From contig CAAFQT010000215.1 of assembly GCA_900765185.1 (NCBI GenBank), positions 1 through 10,439 of the forward strand: a DNA stretch of 10,439 nucleotides. The letters run 5' to 3'. The notes under the pieces were generated by a model that worked only from the letters and a program-made list of their open reading frames with translations, was not told the origin of the DNA and ran no database searches. This DNA is from an uncultured Collinsella sp. (GTDB taxonomy: Bacteria; Actinomycetota; Coriobacteriia; Coriobacteriales; Coriobacteriaceae). Position numbers and translations under genes: made by a program. Shown piece by piece: positions 1 through 6,071 of the stretch; the stretch's first letter is position 1; each line of letters opens with the position of its first letter.

Positions 1-63
1 GCGACGAAGCGGGACGCGGGCGGCGCCAGCCGCACGCGGACATCCCTCATCGCCCACCACTGA
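1..63 (+). CDS. C-terminal end of an unidentified protein (partial)
   Basis: The window opens inside what looks like the end of a plus-strand gene. Reading from base 1 gives 20 residues ending in ...TSLIAHH, then a TGA at 61-63. This frame is preferred because 19 of its 20 codons end in G or C, as in the other genes here, and because its stop lies just before a strong plus-strand terminator at 70-100. Another frame stops at 69-71, which would overlap the terminator stem. A third frame reads straight through the terminator. The visible tail is too short and too low in features to identify the protein. It is the only gene in the window that points right, and it converges on the arginine operon. 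Confidence 0.5.
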   Translation, partial: ATKRDAGGASRTRTSLIAHH

Positions 64-69
64 ATTGTT

Positions 70-100
70 AGGCCTCCAGCGATGGAGGCCTTTCCTTTTT
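70..100 (+). terminator. Rho-independent terminator of the upstream plus-strand gene
   Basis: A perfect 9-bp stem (AGGCCTCCA at 70-78 with TGGAGGCCT at 83-91) closes on a GNRA-type loop GCGA. It is followed by the T-rich tract TTTCCTTTTT ending at 100. The polarity fits transcription from the left. It begins six bases after the TGA of the partial gene. Confidence 0.87.
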
Positions 101-110
101 CAGGCCCAGC

Positions 111-133
111 GCATGGGATTCGAACCCGCCAGC
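111..133 (-). other. tRNA T-arm-like fragment
   Basis: On the minus strand this reads GGCGGGTTCGAATCCCATGC, which resembles the T-arm of a tRNA: a GGG/CCC stem around the TTCGAAT loop. The lower stem is poor (C-A and G-T). No matching acceptor strand, D-arm or anticodon arm is visible in the roughly 90 bases upstream, and no CCA end is encoded. It is best seen as a tRNA remnant, a possible integration scar, or chance. It is not a functional tRNA gene. Confidence 0.25.
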
Positions 134-152
134 ACGTCTGTCACAAAGGCCG

Positions 153-369
153 TGGTCAAAAAATGGCAAAAATGAGTACTGCTACTTTGTTTGCAACATA
201 TAAATAGACAGTATTTGCTTAAGTTACGCAACATATGTCCATTATAAGGACTAACAGTTGGCTCAAAATCGTGCTTTCATCGCCATTTCGACTTGCTATC
301 TGGCCTTATTAGTCCAAAATTGCTGCTACCAAATCGGTAACAGTACTCATATTTGATGTTTTTTGACCA
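153..369. repeat. AT-rich 217-bp element with 33-bp terminal inverted repeats (MITE-like)
   Basis: The ends are imperfect inverted repeats. The left arm 153-185 begins TGGTCAAAAAATGGCAAA, and the reverse complement of the right arm 337-369 begins TGGTCAAAAAACATCAAA; both continue into ATGAGTACTG. 28 of 33 positions match. Inside are a direct repeat GCAACATAT (193-201 and 228-236) and an 8-bp hairpin at 323-343 that contains one G-U pair on the minus strand. The element is conspicuously AT-rich beside its neighbours and has no credible ORF. No clear target-site duplication flanks it. It could be a non-autonomous mobile element or a structured intergenic RNA or DNA element. Only the repeat architecture is seen directly. 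Confidence 0.6.
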
Positions 370-485
370 GCAGGTCTCCCTGCCTTAGCAAATCTAAGGC
401 AAAACGGGCTCCAGACCGCTGAATCATGCCGCATAGGACACGCCCACAGTCCGGAACCCGGTCCAAATTGAGTTATTGCGCTGCG
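370..485. other. Intergenic stretch downstream of argD, no gene seen
   Basis: This is the sequence just past the argD stop. It holds one small dyad (GCCTTAG at 382-388 with CTAAGGC at 394-400, 5-base loop) and a CCGG/CCGG mini-stem near 450-465. Neither is followed by a T-tract on the minus strand, so I could not identify a canonical terminator for the arginine operon. Confidence 0.4.
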
Positions 486-1769
486 TTAGCCCAAGACACC
501 CGACAGAATCTCGATCAGACTGTCCACGTCGGCTTCCTCGCAGACAAGCGGCGGCAGGAAACGCAGCGTGTGGGCACCGGTTGCGTTAATCACGGCGCCG
601 GCGGCCAGCGCGTGGGCAACAATATCATGCGCATCGCCCGCAGCGTCATCCAGATCGCAGCCAAGCATCAAGCCACGGCCACGTACCTCGGTCACGTGCG
701 GCAGCTTGGCGAGCTTTGCCTCCATATAGGCACCCACCTTGGCAGCATGCTCGGCATAATCGCCGCGCACGAGCGCCGAGAGCGTCGCGGCGCACGCCGC
801 GACAGCCAGGCAGCTACCGCCAAAAGTCGAACCATGGTCGCCCGGCTTAAAGACGTCGGCGATCTCCTTTTTTGCCACCACGGCGCCCATGGGCACGCCA
901 TCGGCAATGCCCTTGGCAAGACTCATGATGTCGGGCTCCACACCATAGGTCTGGAACGCAAACGGCTTGCCGGAGCGGAAGATGCCGCACTGGACCTCGT
1001 CGGCGATCAGTACGGCGCCCACCTCGTGCGCCAGGTCGCGCGCTGTCGCCATAAACTCCTCGGTCATGGGGTGCACGCCGCTCTCGCCCTGAATCGGCTC
1101 GAGCATCACAGCGCAGATCTCACTTCCCAGCTGCTTAAAGATCGCACGCAGTTCATCGACATCGTTGGGCGTGCAGGCCACAAAGCCGCCCGGCAGCGGA
1201 CGGAAGCTGTCCTGTAGCCAATCCTGCATGGTGGCGGCAATGGTCTCGAGCGTACGGCCGTGGAAACCGCCGCGCATGCACACGATGGTGTTGCCACCGT
1301 TACCGGCACGCTTGGCATACAGGCGCGCGAGCTTCATCGAGCCCTCGTTGGCTTCGGCGCCGGAGTTGGCAAAGAACGTCTCCCACACCTGCTCATCCGC
1401 GGACGGGGCACCGAGCGCGGCGGCTGTGGTCTCATCGCCAGCGGCAATGGCATCGGCAAGCACGCGCGCACCATCTACGTCGTCGTTAGCAAGCTTGGAC
1501 AGCAGCTCCGCGACCTGTCCGCGCTGCTCAATGTAGAAGTAATTGGAGACATGCATGAGCTTTTTGGTCTGTGCCTCGAGCGCCGAGAGCACAGCCGGGT
1601 CACCATGACCCAGGCTGCACACGCCGATGCCGGCAAGAAAGTCGAGGTACTCACGGCCATCGTCGCCGGTGAGTTTCATGCCGTGGCCCTCGACAAACTC
1701 GACCGGAGAGCGGCCAAAGGTATGCATAACGTAATGGGATTCAAGCGATTGCTGAGCTGCAAGTGACAT
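486..1769 (-). CDS. argD: Acetylornithine aminotransferase (ArgD)
   Basis: This cytoplasmic PLP enzyme moves an amino group from glutamate to N-acetylglutamate semialdehyde to form N-acetylornithine. The 427 residues carry the class-III aminotransferase signatures: NSGAEANE at 135-142, FHGRT at 169-173, the cofactor aspartate in ADEVQ (Asp257), the Schiff-base lysine in SLAKG (Lys286), and the substrate-carboxylate segment RGRGLMLG at 363-370. The ATG at 1769 is supported by an AAAGG ribosome site six bases upstream. It is the last gene of argCJBD, 69 bp after argB. An insertion of roughly 25-30 residues (about 98-127) precedes the NSGAEAN motif and makes it slightly longer than the usual ~400. 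Related omega-aminotransferases such as succinylornithine transaminase share these motifs, but the operon supports ArgD. Confidence 0.94.
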   Translation of the reverse strand: MSLAAQQSLESHYVMHTFGRSPVEFVEGHGMKLTGDDGREYLDFLAGIGVCSLGHGDPAVLSALEAQTKKLMHVSNYFYIEQRGQVAELLSKLANDDVDGARVLADAIAAGDETTAAALGAPSADEQVWETFFANSGAEANEGSMKLARLYAKRAGNGGNTIVCMRGGFHGRTLETIAATMQDWLQDSFRPLPGGFVACTPNDVDELRAIFKQLGSEICAVMLEPIQGESGVHPMTEEFMATARDLAHEVGAVLIADEVQCGIFRSGKPFAFQTYGVEPDIMSLAKGIADGVPMGAVVAKKEIADVFKPGDHGSTFGGSCLAVAACAATLSALVRGDYAEHAAKVGAYMEAKLAKLPHVTEVRGRGLMLGCDLDDAAGDAHDIVAHALAAGAVINATGAHTLRFLPPLVCEEADVDSLIEILSGVLG

Positions 1770-1786
1770 GGGATGCCTTTCGTTGA

Positions 1787-1800
1787 GCGCCGGACGGCGC
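1787..1800 (-). other. Intercistronic hairpin, argB-argD gap
   Basis: A GCGCC/GGCGC stem with a 4-base loop lies in the 69-bp gap, just upstream of the argD ribosome site. No T-tract follows, so it is not a canonical terminator. It may affect mRNA processing, stability or argD translation, which is inference. Confidence 0.35.
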
Positions 1801-1838
1801 AGGCCTATGGGTGCAGGAATGGGGCGGCTGCGGGTCAG

Positions 1839-2819
1839 TTAGACCGTCTGAAGCTTCTCGACCTCGTCGAGGTTCTCGGTCAGACGCGCAGCAAACGTCG
1901 AAAGCGGATGCGGATGCGTATCGAACTCGTAAGCCGTCTCGGTGGAGTGGATCACGGTACCGACGCCGGCGTCGGTCAGCAGCTCCAGCAGCAGCGAATG
2001 CGGCGTGGTACCGTTGATGATGTGAGCGCGAAAAACGCCGCCGGCAAGCGCATCGACGGCCGCGCGCAGCTTGGGAATCATGCCCTTATCGACCTCGCCG
2101 CCGTAGAGCATCTCATTGACCTCGTCGAGCGTCAGGTTGGAGATAAGCGAATCCTTGTCGCTAAAGTCCTTGTACAGGCCGTCGACGTCGGTCAAAAAGA
2201 TCGCCTTATGCGCATGCAGCGCTGCCGCAACGGCACCGGCGGCGGTATCGGCGTTGATGTTGAAGAAGCCGCCGTCCTCCCCCGCCGCAACCGTGGCGAT
2301 AACGGGAATGTACTCGCTATCGAGCAAGCGCTCGATATAGTCGGTGTTGACGTGCGTGACTTTACCCACGCGACCGAGCTCGGGGTCGAGCGGCTCGGCG
2401 ATAAGCGTTCCGGCATCGCTGCCGGACACGCCCACGGCCAAGTTGCCATGGTGGTTGAGCGCCGCGACCAGCTCCTGGTTGACCTTACCACCCAGCACTT
2501 CGCGCACGATATCCATGGTGGCCGGCGTGGTCACGCGCTGGCCATTCTTAAACTCAACGGGAATGTCGTAGTGGCTGAGCGCCTCGTTAATGGCCTTGCC
2601 GCCACCGTGCACGATGACGGGACGCATGCCGATGATCTTGAGCAAAACGATGTCGCTCATCACGTCGCGACGCAGCTGCTCGTCGACCATGGCGGCACCG
2701 CCGTACTTGATGACGACCGTCTTACCGGTCAGGTTCTTAATCCACGGCAGTGCCTCGAACAGCAGCTGCGCGGTAACTTCGTTGGATTCGCTTGAGCGAC
2801 AATCGCGTGCGAACTTCAT
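1839..2819 (-). CDS. argB: N-acetylglutamate kinase (ArgB), arginine-sensitive type
   Basis: ArgB phosphorylates N-acetyl-L-glutamate with ATP and is usually the feedback-controlled step of the cyclic arginine route. The amino-acid-kinase fold is clear: KYGG at 38-41, HGGG at 71-74, GQRVTT at 93-98, NINADTAAG at 188-196, TDVDGLY at 210-216 and GGEVDKGMIPKL at 240-251. Before KYGG is an N-terminal helix with FEALPWIKN. It resembles the extra helix of hexameric, arginine-inhibited kinases (Thermotoga and Pseudomonas types), so allosteric inhibition is inferred. The ATG at 2819 has GAGG six bases upstream. The protein is 326 residues, longer than the usual ~290-300, because about 36 residues follow the normal GTVI end (287-290). 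That tail is acidic towards its end and unassigned. argJ ends 81 bp upstream. Confidence 0.95.
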   Translation of the reverse strand: MKFARDCRSSESNEVTAQLLFEALPWIKNLTGKTVVIKYGGAAMVDEQLRRDVMSDIVLLKIIGMRPVIVHGGGKAINEALSHYDIPVEFKNGQRVTTPATMDIVREVLGGKVNQELVAALNHHGNLAVGVSGSDAGTLIAEPLDPELGRVGKVTHVNTDYIERLLDSEYIPVIATVAAGEDGGFFNINADTAAGAVAAALHAHKAIFLTDVDGLYKDFSDKDSLISNLTLDEVNEMLYGGEVDKGMIPKLRAAVDALAGGVFRAHIINGTTPHSLLLELLTDAGVGTVIHSTETAYEFDTHPHPLSTFAARLTENLDEVEKLQTV

Positions 2820-2863
2820 AGTCTGCCTCGTCTTTCGTATAGCTATCGTGCCGTGCCTCGGCC

Positions 2864-2880
2864 CCCGTCGCGAAGACGGG
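2864..2880 (-). other. Intercistronic hairpin, argJ-argB gap
   Basis: CCCGTC (2864-2869) pairs with GACGGG (2875-2880) around a 5-base loop, inside the 81-bp gap between argJ and argB. No T-tract follows on the minus strand, so it is unlikely to stop transcription. Confidence 0.35.
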
Positions 2881-2900
2881 ACGCGCGGCGCATCCGGAGT

Positions 2901-4166
2901 CTAGGAACGGTAGTCGCCGTTGATGGAAATGTACTCATGCGTGAGGTCGCAGGTCCACACGGTGGTCGCCGCGTCACCCGCGCCCAGGTCGGCCGAGATC
3001 ACGATCTCGGGTGCCTCAAAGCGACGCAGGGCCTCATCCTCGTCAAAGGGAACGGTCAGGCCGTCGCGGCAGACGGGCATGCCCATCATGTCGATGGACA
3101 CATCTTCCTGATTAAACTTCACGCCGCACTTGCCCAGCGCCATGGCAACGCGGCCCCAGTTGCAGTCATGACCGGCGATGCAGGTCTTGACGAGCGGCGA
3201 GTTGGCGACGGCGCGGGCGGCAATATCCGCCTCTTCGTCGTTGAGAGCACCGGCGACATTGACCGTCACGAGCTTGGATGCGCCTTCGCCATCGGCGGCG
3301 ATGTTGCGCGCCAGGCTCTCGCATACCTCATGCACGGCAAAGGCCAGCTCGTCGAAGGCATCGGTGCCCTCGACAATGGACTCGGCATCCGCGGCAGCAC
3401 CAGAGGCAAGCATGATGCAGGTATCGTTCGTCGAAGTGTCAGAATCGACCGTCACCTTGTTGAAGGTCTGTTTGACGGTCGAAAGCAGCAGGGCGTGGAG
3501 CGCCGCAGGCTCGACGGGAGCATCGGTCGTGATGACCGCGATCATGGTGGCCATGTTGGGCATGATCATGCCCGAACCCTTGCACATGCCGCCTACCGTA
3601 TAGACATTGCCCGCATGACCCGCAGCCTCACTGACGTAGGACACGGCGTACTCCTTGGAGTGCGTGTCGGTCGTCATGATGGCGCGAGCGGCATCGGCGC
3701 CACCGTGGGCGGAGAGCGCCTCGTAGGCAGCAGGAATGGCTGTCTCAAACGTGTCGATCGGCAGAATCTGGCCAATCACACCCGTGGAGGCAACCAGGAT
3801 CTGCTGGGGTTCGCAGCCGATAACCTGCGATGCGATGTTGCAGGTCTCGCGCGCGCAGGCAAGGCCGGTCTCGCCCGTGGCGGCGTTCGCGTTGCCGGAG
3901 TTGATTGAAACACCGGCGATGATACCGTAGCCCTTGTCCGCACCGCCCAGGTTGGCACGGCTCACCTGCACGGGCGCCGCGCAAAAGCGGTTGGTCGTAA
4001 ACACGCCGGCGCCGGGACAGGGTTTATCGGGCATGACGAGCGCATAGTCTAAGCGCTCGGGATTCTTCCGGAATCCCGCATGGATGCCTGCGGCCTTAAA
4101 GCCGGCCGCTGCCGTAACGCCACCCTCGACGGCGCGAATCTTGATATCAATCAGGTCGGTATTCAT
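2901..4166 (-). CDS. argJ: Glutamate N-acetyltransferase / ornithine acetyltransferase (ArgJ)
   Basis: ArgJ transfers the acetyl group from N-acetylornithine to glutamate, releasing ornithine and regenerating N-acetylglutamate. Many family members also use acetyl-CoA, but sequence alone does not settle mono- versus bifunctionality. The 421 residues contain the self-cleavage site ASTGVIG at 126-132, where Thr128 would become the N-terminal nucleophile of the beta subunit. Other motifs are KGSGMI (196-201), DSDTSTNDT (241-249), EGASK (294-298), a DCNWGR segment (334-339) and the typical C-terminus YISINGDYRS. Length is normal. The ATG at 4166 follows AAGGAG by a rather long 11-base spacer, and no closer start is available. 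It lies 134 bp after argC, the widest gap in the operon. Confidence 0.95.
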   Translation of the reverse strand: MNTDLIDIKIRAVEGGVTAAAGFKAAGIHAGFRKNPERLDYALVMPDKPCPGAGVFTTNRFCAAPVQVSRANLGGADKGYGIIAGVSINSGNANAATGETGLACARETCNIASQVIGCEPQQILVASTGVIGQILPIDTFETAIPAAYEALSAHGGADAARAIMTTDTHSKEYAVSYVSEAAGHAGNVYTVGGMCKGSGMIMPNMATMIAVITTDAPVEPAALHALLLSTVKQTFNKVTVDSDTSTNDTCIMLASGAAADAESIVEGTDAFDELAFAVHEVCESLARNIAADGEGASKLVTVNVAGALNDEEADIAARAVANSPLVKTCIAGHDCNWGRVAMALGKCGVKFNQEDVSIDMMGMPVCRDGLTVPFDEDEALRRFEAPEIVISADLGAGDAATTVWTCDLTHEYISINGDYRS

Positions 4167-4248
4167 CGTCTTTATGACTCCTTATGTCAAACAAAAAACG
4201 GACATCGGTTGGTGCGCCATGCCAGTCGTAATCATGAGACCAGCTTAA

Positions 4249-4264
4249 GAGTGGCGCCCCACTC
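4249..4264 (-). other. Intercistronic hairpin, argC-argJ gap
   Basis: GAGTGG (4249-4254) pairs with CCACTC (4259-4264) across a 4-base loop in the 134-bp gap between argC and argJ. On the minus strand it is followed only by TTAAG, a poor T-tract. It could be a weak attenuator or a stability element. The rest of the gap shows nothing else that I can name. Confidence 0.35.
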
Positions 4265-4300
4265 GATGCCCGACTACCAAATCGTTAACAATCGAATGTG

Positions 4301-5371
4301 CTACACCGGGCACGCCACTGTGGGCAAGCCTCGTCGCTCGTCAAAGCCAAAGACGATATTGGCACACTGGACTGCTTGGCCCGCAGCGCCCTTGCACAGA
4401 TTGTCGATAGCGCCCGTCGCCACCAGCACGCCCGCGCGTTTGTTGAGCGCAAGGCCAATCTGGGCGGCGTTGGTTCCAACGACCGAAGCCGTCTTGGGCT
4501 GCTGGCCGGCGTCGAGCACACGCACAAAGGTGCGTCCAGCGTAGAACTGCTTGTAATAGTCGACGACATCCTCAAGAGCCAGGGAGTCGATGGCCTGCGG
4601 CGTGAGCGGCAGCGTCACCGTGGAGAGCAGGCCGCGCTTGAGCGGTGCCAGATGCGGGGTGAAGACGACGCGATCGGTCAGGCCAAGGATTTGCTCAATC
4701 TCGGGCGTGTGGCGATGCTTGCCCACGCCGTAGGCCTCCAAGTTCTCGTCAGCGCTGCAAAAATGCGTACGAGCGTTGCAGGACTTGCCGGCACCCGTCA
4801 CGCCGCTGATGGCATCAACGATCACGGGGCCGCTCTGGGCAACCCAGCCAGCGCGCACGGCGGGCGCGGCGGCAAGGCTCGTTGCGGTGGGATAGCAACC
4901 GGCGCAGGCGACCAGCACGGGTTTGCCGTCGGCATGGTCGGATGCGGCGGTCTCCAAGTCCCGGCAGAATAGCTCGGGCAGGCCAAAGGCACGGGTCTTG
5001 AGCAGCTCGGGGCTCGTATGCTCGGAGGCATACCACGTCTCAAAGACGGACGTGTCGTTCAGGCGGTAGTCGGCCGAAAGATCAAAGCAGGAGACGCCCG
5101 ATGCAAGCAGCGCGGGCACCTGTGCCATGGCAGCCGTGTGCGGCACGGCAAGAAAAACCGCATCGCAGCTCTTAAGCTCGGGGGCGTCATGCGTGGTGAA
5201 AACCAGATCGCTCACGCCAGCAAAGCTCGGATACACCGCGGACAGCGGCTGGCCGGCATCGGCGTTGGACGTAATGGCAACAAGTTCAAACTCGGGATGG
5301 CCGAGCACGAGGCGAATGAGCTCGGCGCCGGCATATCCAGCCGCGCCGACGATTCCAACCTTCAATGACAT
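4301..5371 (-). CDS. argC: N-acetyl-gamma-glutamyl-phosphate reductase (ArgC)
   Basis: ArgC reduces N-acetylglutamyl phosphate to the semialdehyde with NADPH in the cytoplasm. An N-terminal Rossmann fold starts at once with GIVGAAGYAG (6-15). The dimerisation/catalytic domain has the nucleophile in AGCYPTA (Cys159) and the substrate-binding HRHTPEI (219-225). The C-terminal NLCKGAAGQAVQ (324-335) is also typical. At 356 residues the length fits the family. The ATG at 5371 is preceded by AAGGAG with six bases between, and no earlier in-frame start looks better. It is the first gene of argCJBD, so the leader at 5372-5535 probably sets expression of the whole operon. argF, argG, argH and argR are not in the window. 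Confidence 0.95.
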   Translation of the reverse strand: MSLKVGIVGAAGYAGAELIRLVLGHPEFELVAITSNADAGQPLSAVYPSFAGVSDLVFTTHDAPELKSCDAVFLAVPHTAAMAQVPALLASGVSCFDLSADYRLNDTSVFETWYASEHTSPELLKTRAFGLPELFCRDLETAASDHADGKPVLVACAGCYPTATSLAAAPAVRAGWVAQSGPVIVDAISGVTGAGKSCNARTHFCSADENLEAYGVGKHRHTPEIEQILGLTDRVVFTPHLAPLKRGLLSTVTLPLTPQAIDSLALEDVVDYYKQFYAGRTFVRVLDAGQQPKTASVVGTNAAQIGLALNKRAGVLVATGAIDNLCKGAAGQAVQCANIVFGFDERRGLPTVACPV

Positions 5372-5373
5372 AT

Positions 5374-5388
5374 CAGACTCCTTGTCTG
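5374..5388 (-). promoter_or_regulatory. argC ribosome-binding site in a hairpin loop, with adjoining leader hairpin
   Basis: On the minus strand CAGAC and GTCTG can pair (5 bp) and leave AAGGA in the loop, so the argC Shine-Dalgarno sequence would be displayed on a small stem two bases before the ATG. Just upstream, 5388-5415 forms a second dyad: TGCGC/GTGCA with an ATCG loop, inside GCGA/TCGC. The pairings are seen in the sequence; any effect on translation is inferred. Confidence 0.4.
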
Positions 5389-5456
5389 CGATTTATGCAC
5401 CGATGCGCATTTCGCAGTGGTCGTTATGAAGTGGGTTGAAACTTTAGCACCAAAAG

Positions 5457-5493
5457 ATGCATGAACACGTAAATGGCTTGCATATTCATGCAT
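5457..5493. promoter_or_regulatory. Candidate ArgR-type operator upstream of argC
   Basis: A perfect 9-bp inverted repeat, ATGCATGAA (5457-5465) and TTCATGCAT (5485-5493), lies about 90-120 bp upstream of argC. On the minus strand the right half reads ATGCATGAATATGCAAG, which resembles half of a bacterial ARG box (TGAAT...ATTCA). The position fits ArgR control by arginine. No argR is in view, and I could not identify convincing -35 and -10 boxes around it, so the match is partial. Confidence 0.4.
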
Positions 5494-5532
5494 TGAAACA
5501 TTCCCGACACATTCGCTTGAAGGAATTGACAA

Positions 5533-5595
5533 ATGGAGCGGGCCCCGTATTGACCGGCGCTCCTAACGGCACCGGGCAATACGGGGCCCGCCCAT
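5533..5595 (-). terminator. Long GC-rich hairpin, possible terminator of the flavin block
   Basis: A perfect 15-bp inverted repeat (GCGGGCCCCGTATTG at 5538-5552 with its complement at 5577-5591) can be extended by ATGG/CCAT with one bulged base. It has a 24-base loop. It starts 33 bases past the stop of the first flavoprotein-like gene on the minus strand and is followed there by TCCATTTGTC, a weak T-tract. It could be a non-canonical terminator separating the flavin block from argC, or a copy of an intergenic repeat. The plus-strand reading has A's after it and is less likely. Confidence 0.5.
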
Positions 5596-5628
5596 GCGAA
5601 AACCAAGTTGTTAGGATGAGCCAGCCGG

Positions 5629-6039
5629 CTAGAGCTCGACCGGCACCCATTCGTCGTGATTGCAGATAAAAGCCTCGGGATCCTCGACGCTAAAGAAGAC
5701 GAGCGTGGGGTCGTTAGGCCCCTCATAGTGCTCGCCCAGGTGCTCTAGATGCTTCCACCCGGCTTCGCGCATTTCGTCTAAAGCCCGGTCATCCAAGCCG
5801 GCACGCCCGCGCAAGATGAGCCAGCCATGGCCCGGCCACCAACTCGTGGCCTCAAAGCGCTGGTTTTGCAGCAGCTCTTGCCACACATCTTTGGTGCGCG
5901 CTGTTACAAACCACAGCTTGCCATCCTGGATCTGCGCAAACGAAAACGGACGCACATGCGGCTGCCCGTCAACGCTTGTCGCCAAATACCACGCCGGCAC
6001 CGACGTCAGATACTCCAGCACCGTATTCAATCCGTTCAT
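5629..6039 (-). CDS. Pyridoxamine 5'-phosphate oxidase-like split-barrel protein, paralogue 1
   Basis: This is a small soluble protein of 136 residues from the flavin-binding split-barrel superfamily, of the uncharacterised pyridoxamine-oxidase-like kind. Visible markers are PAWYLAT (15-21), HVRPFSFA (28-35), DGKLWFVTARTKDVW (39-53) and WLILRGRAGLDD (73-84). The fold usually binds FMN or F420; the substrate is unknown. It is clearly paralogous to the gene at 6206-6652. The ATG at 6039 is chosen because AGGAGG lies just upstream; the earlier in-frame GTG at 6054 would put that ribosome site inside the coding sequence. It is probably the last gene of the flavin transcript, though 166 bp holding an inverted-repeat element separate it from its paralogue, so an independent promoter is possible. 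Confidence 0.8.
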   Translation of the reverse strand: MNGLNTVLEYLTSVPAWYLATSVDGQPHVRPFSFAQIQDGKLWFVTARTKDVWQELLQNQRFEATSWWPGHGWLILRGRAGLDDRALDEMREAGWKHLEHLGEHYEGPNDPTLVFFSVEDPEAFICNHDEWVPVEL

Positions 6040-6071
6040 GCATCCTCCTGCCACCGGTCTTTTTGGGTCAG

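Noticed and set aside
105..160. A complete tRNA gene ending in the T-arm-like sequence
   Set aside because: No acceptor partner, D-arm or anticodon stem-loop can be drawn upstream on the minus strand.
171..208. Mini-ORFs starting at ATGAGTACTG in each terminal repeat of the AT-rich element (11 and 13 codons)
   Set aside because: Neither has a ribosome site, and their shared start simply follows from the inverted repeats.
193..236. Start of a CRISPR array, from the GCAACATAT direct repeat
   Set aside because: There are only two 9-base copies, with no further repeats, regular spacers or cas genes.
382..400. Terminator for argD
   Set aside because: The 7-bp stem is followed by AGGGAG on the minus strand and by AAAACG on the plus strand, so there is no T-tract in either direction.
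1773..2795. Long plus-strand reading frame (340 codons) opposite argB
   Set aside because: It is a mirror frame of high-GC coding DNA. argB on the other strand has full kinase motifs and a ribosome site, while this frame shows no known domain.
2853..3908. Long plus-strand reading frame (351 codons) opposite argJ
   Set aside because: It is antisense to an intact argJ with all family motifs. The composition is Arg/Gly/His-rich, as expected of a shadow frame.
5424..5726. 100-codon minus-strand frame between argC and the first flavoprotein-like gene
   Set aside because: It overlaps the real gene end, the long hairpin and the operator-like repeat, and its codon use is unlike the neighbours.
6040..6054. 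Upstream GTG start for the first flavoprotein-like gene, adding five residues
   Set aside because: The AGGAGG ribosome site would lie inside the coding sequence. The ATG at 6039 is correctly placed after it.
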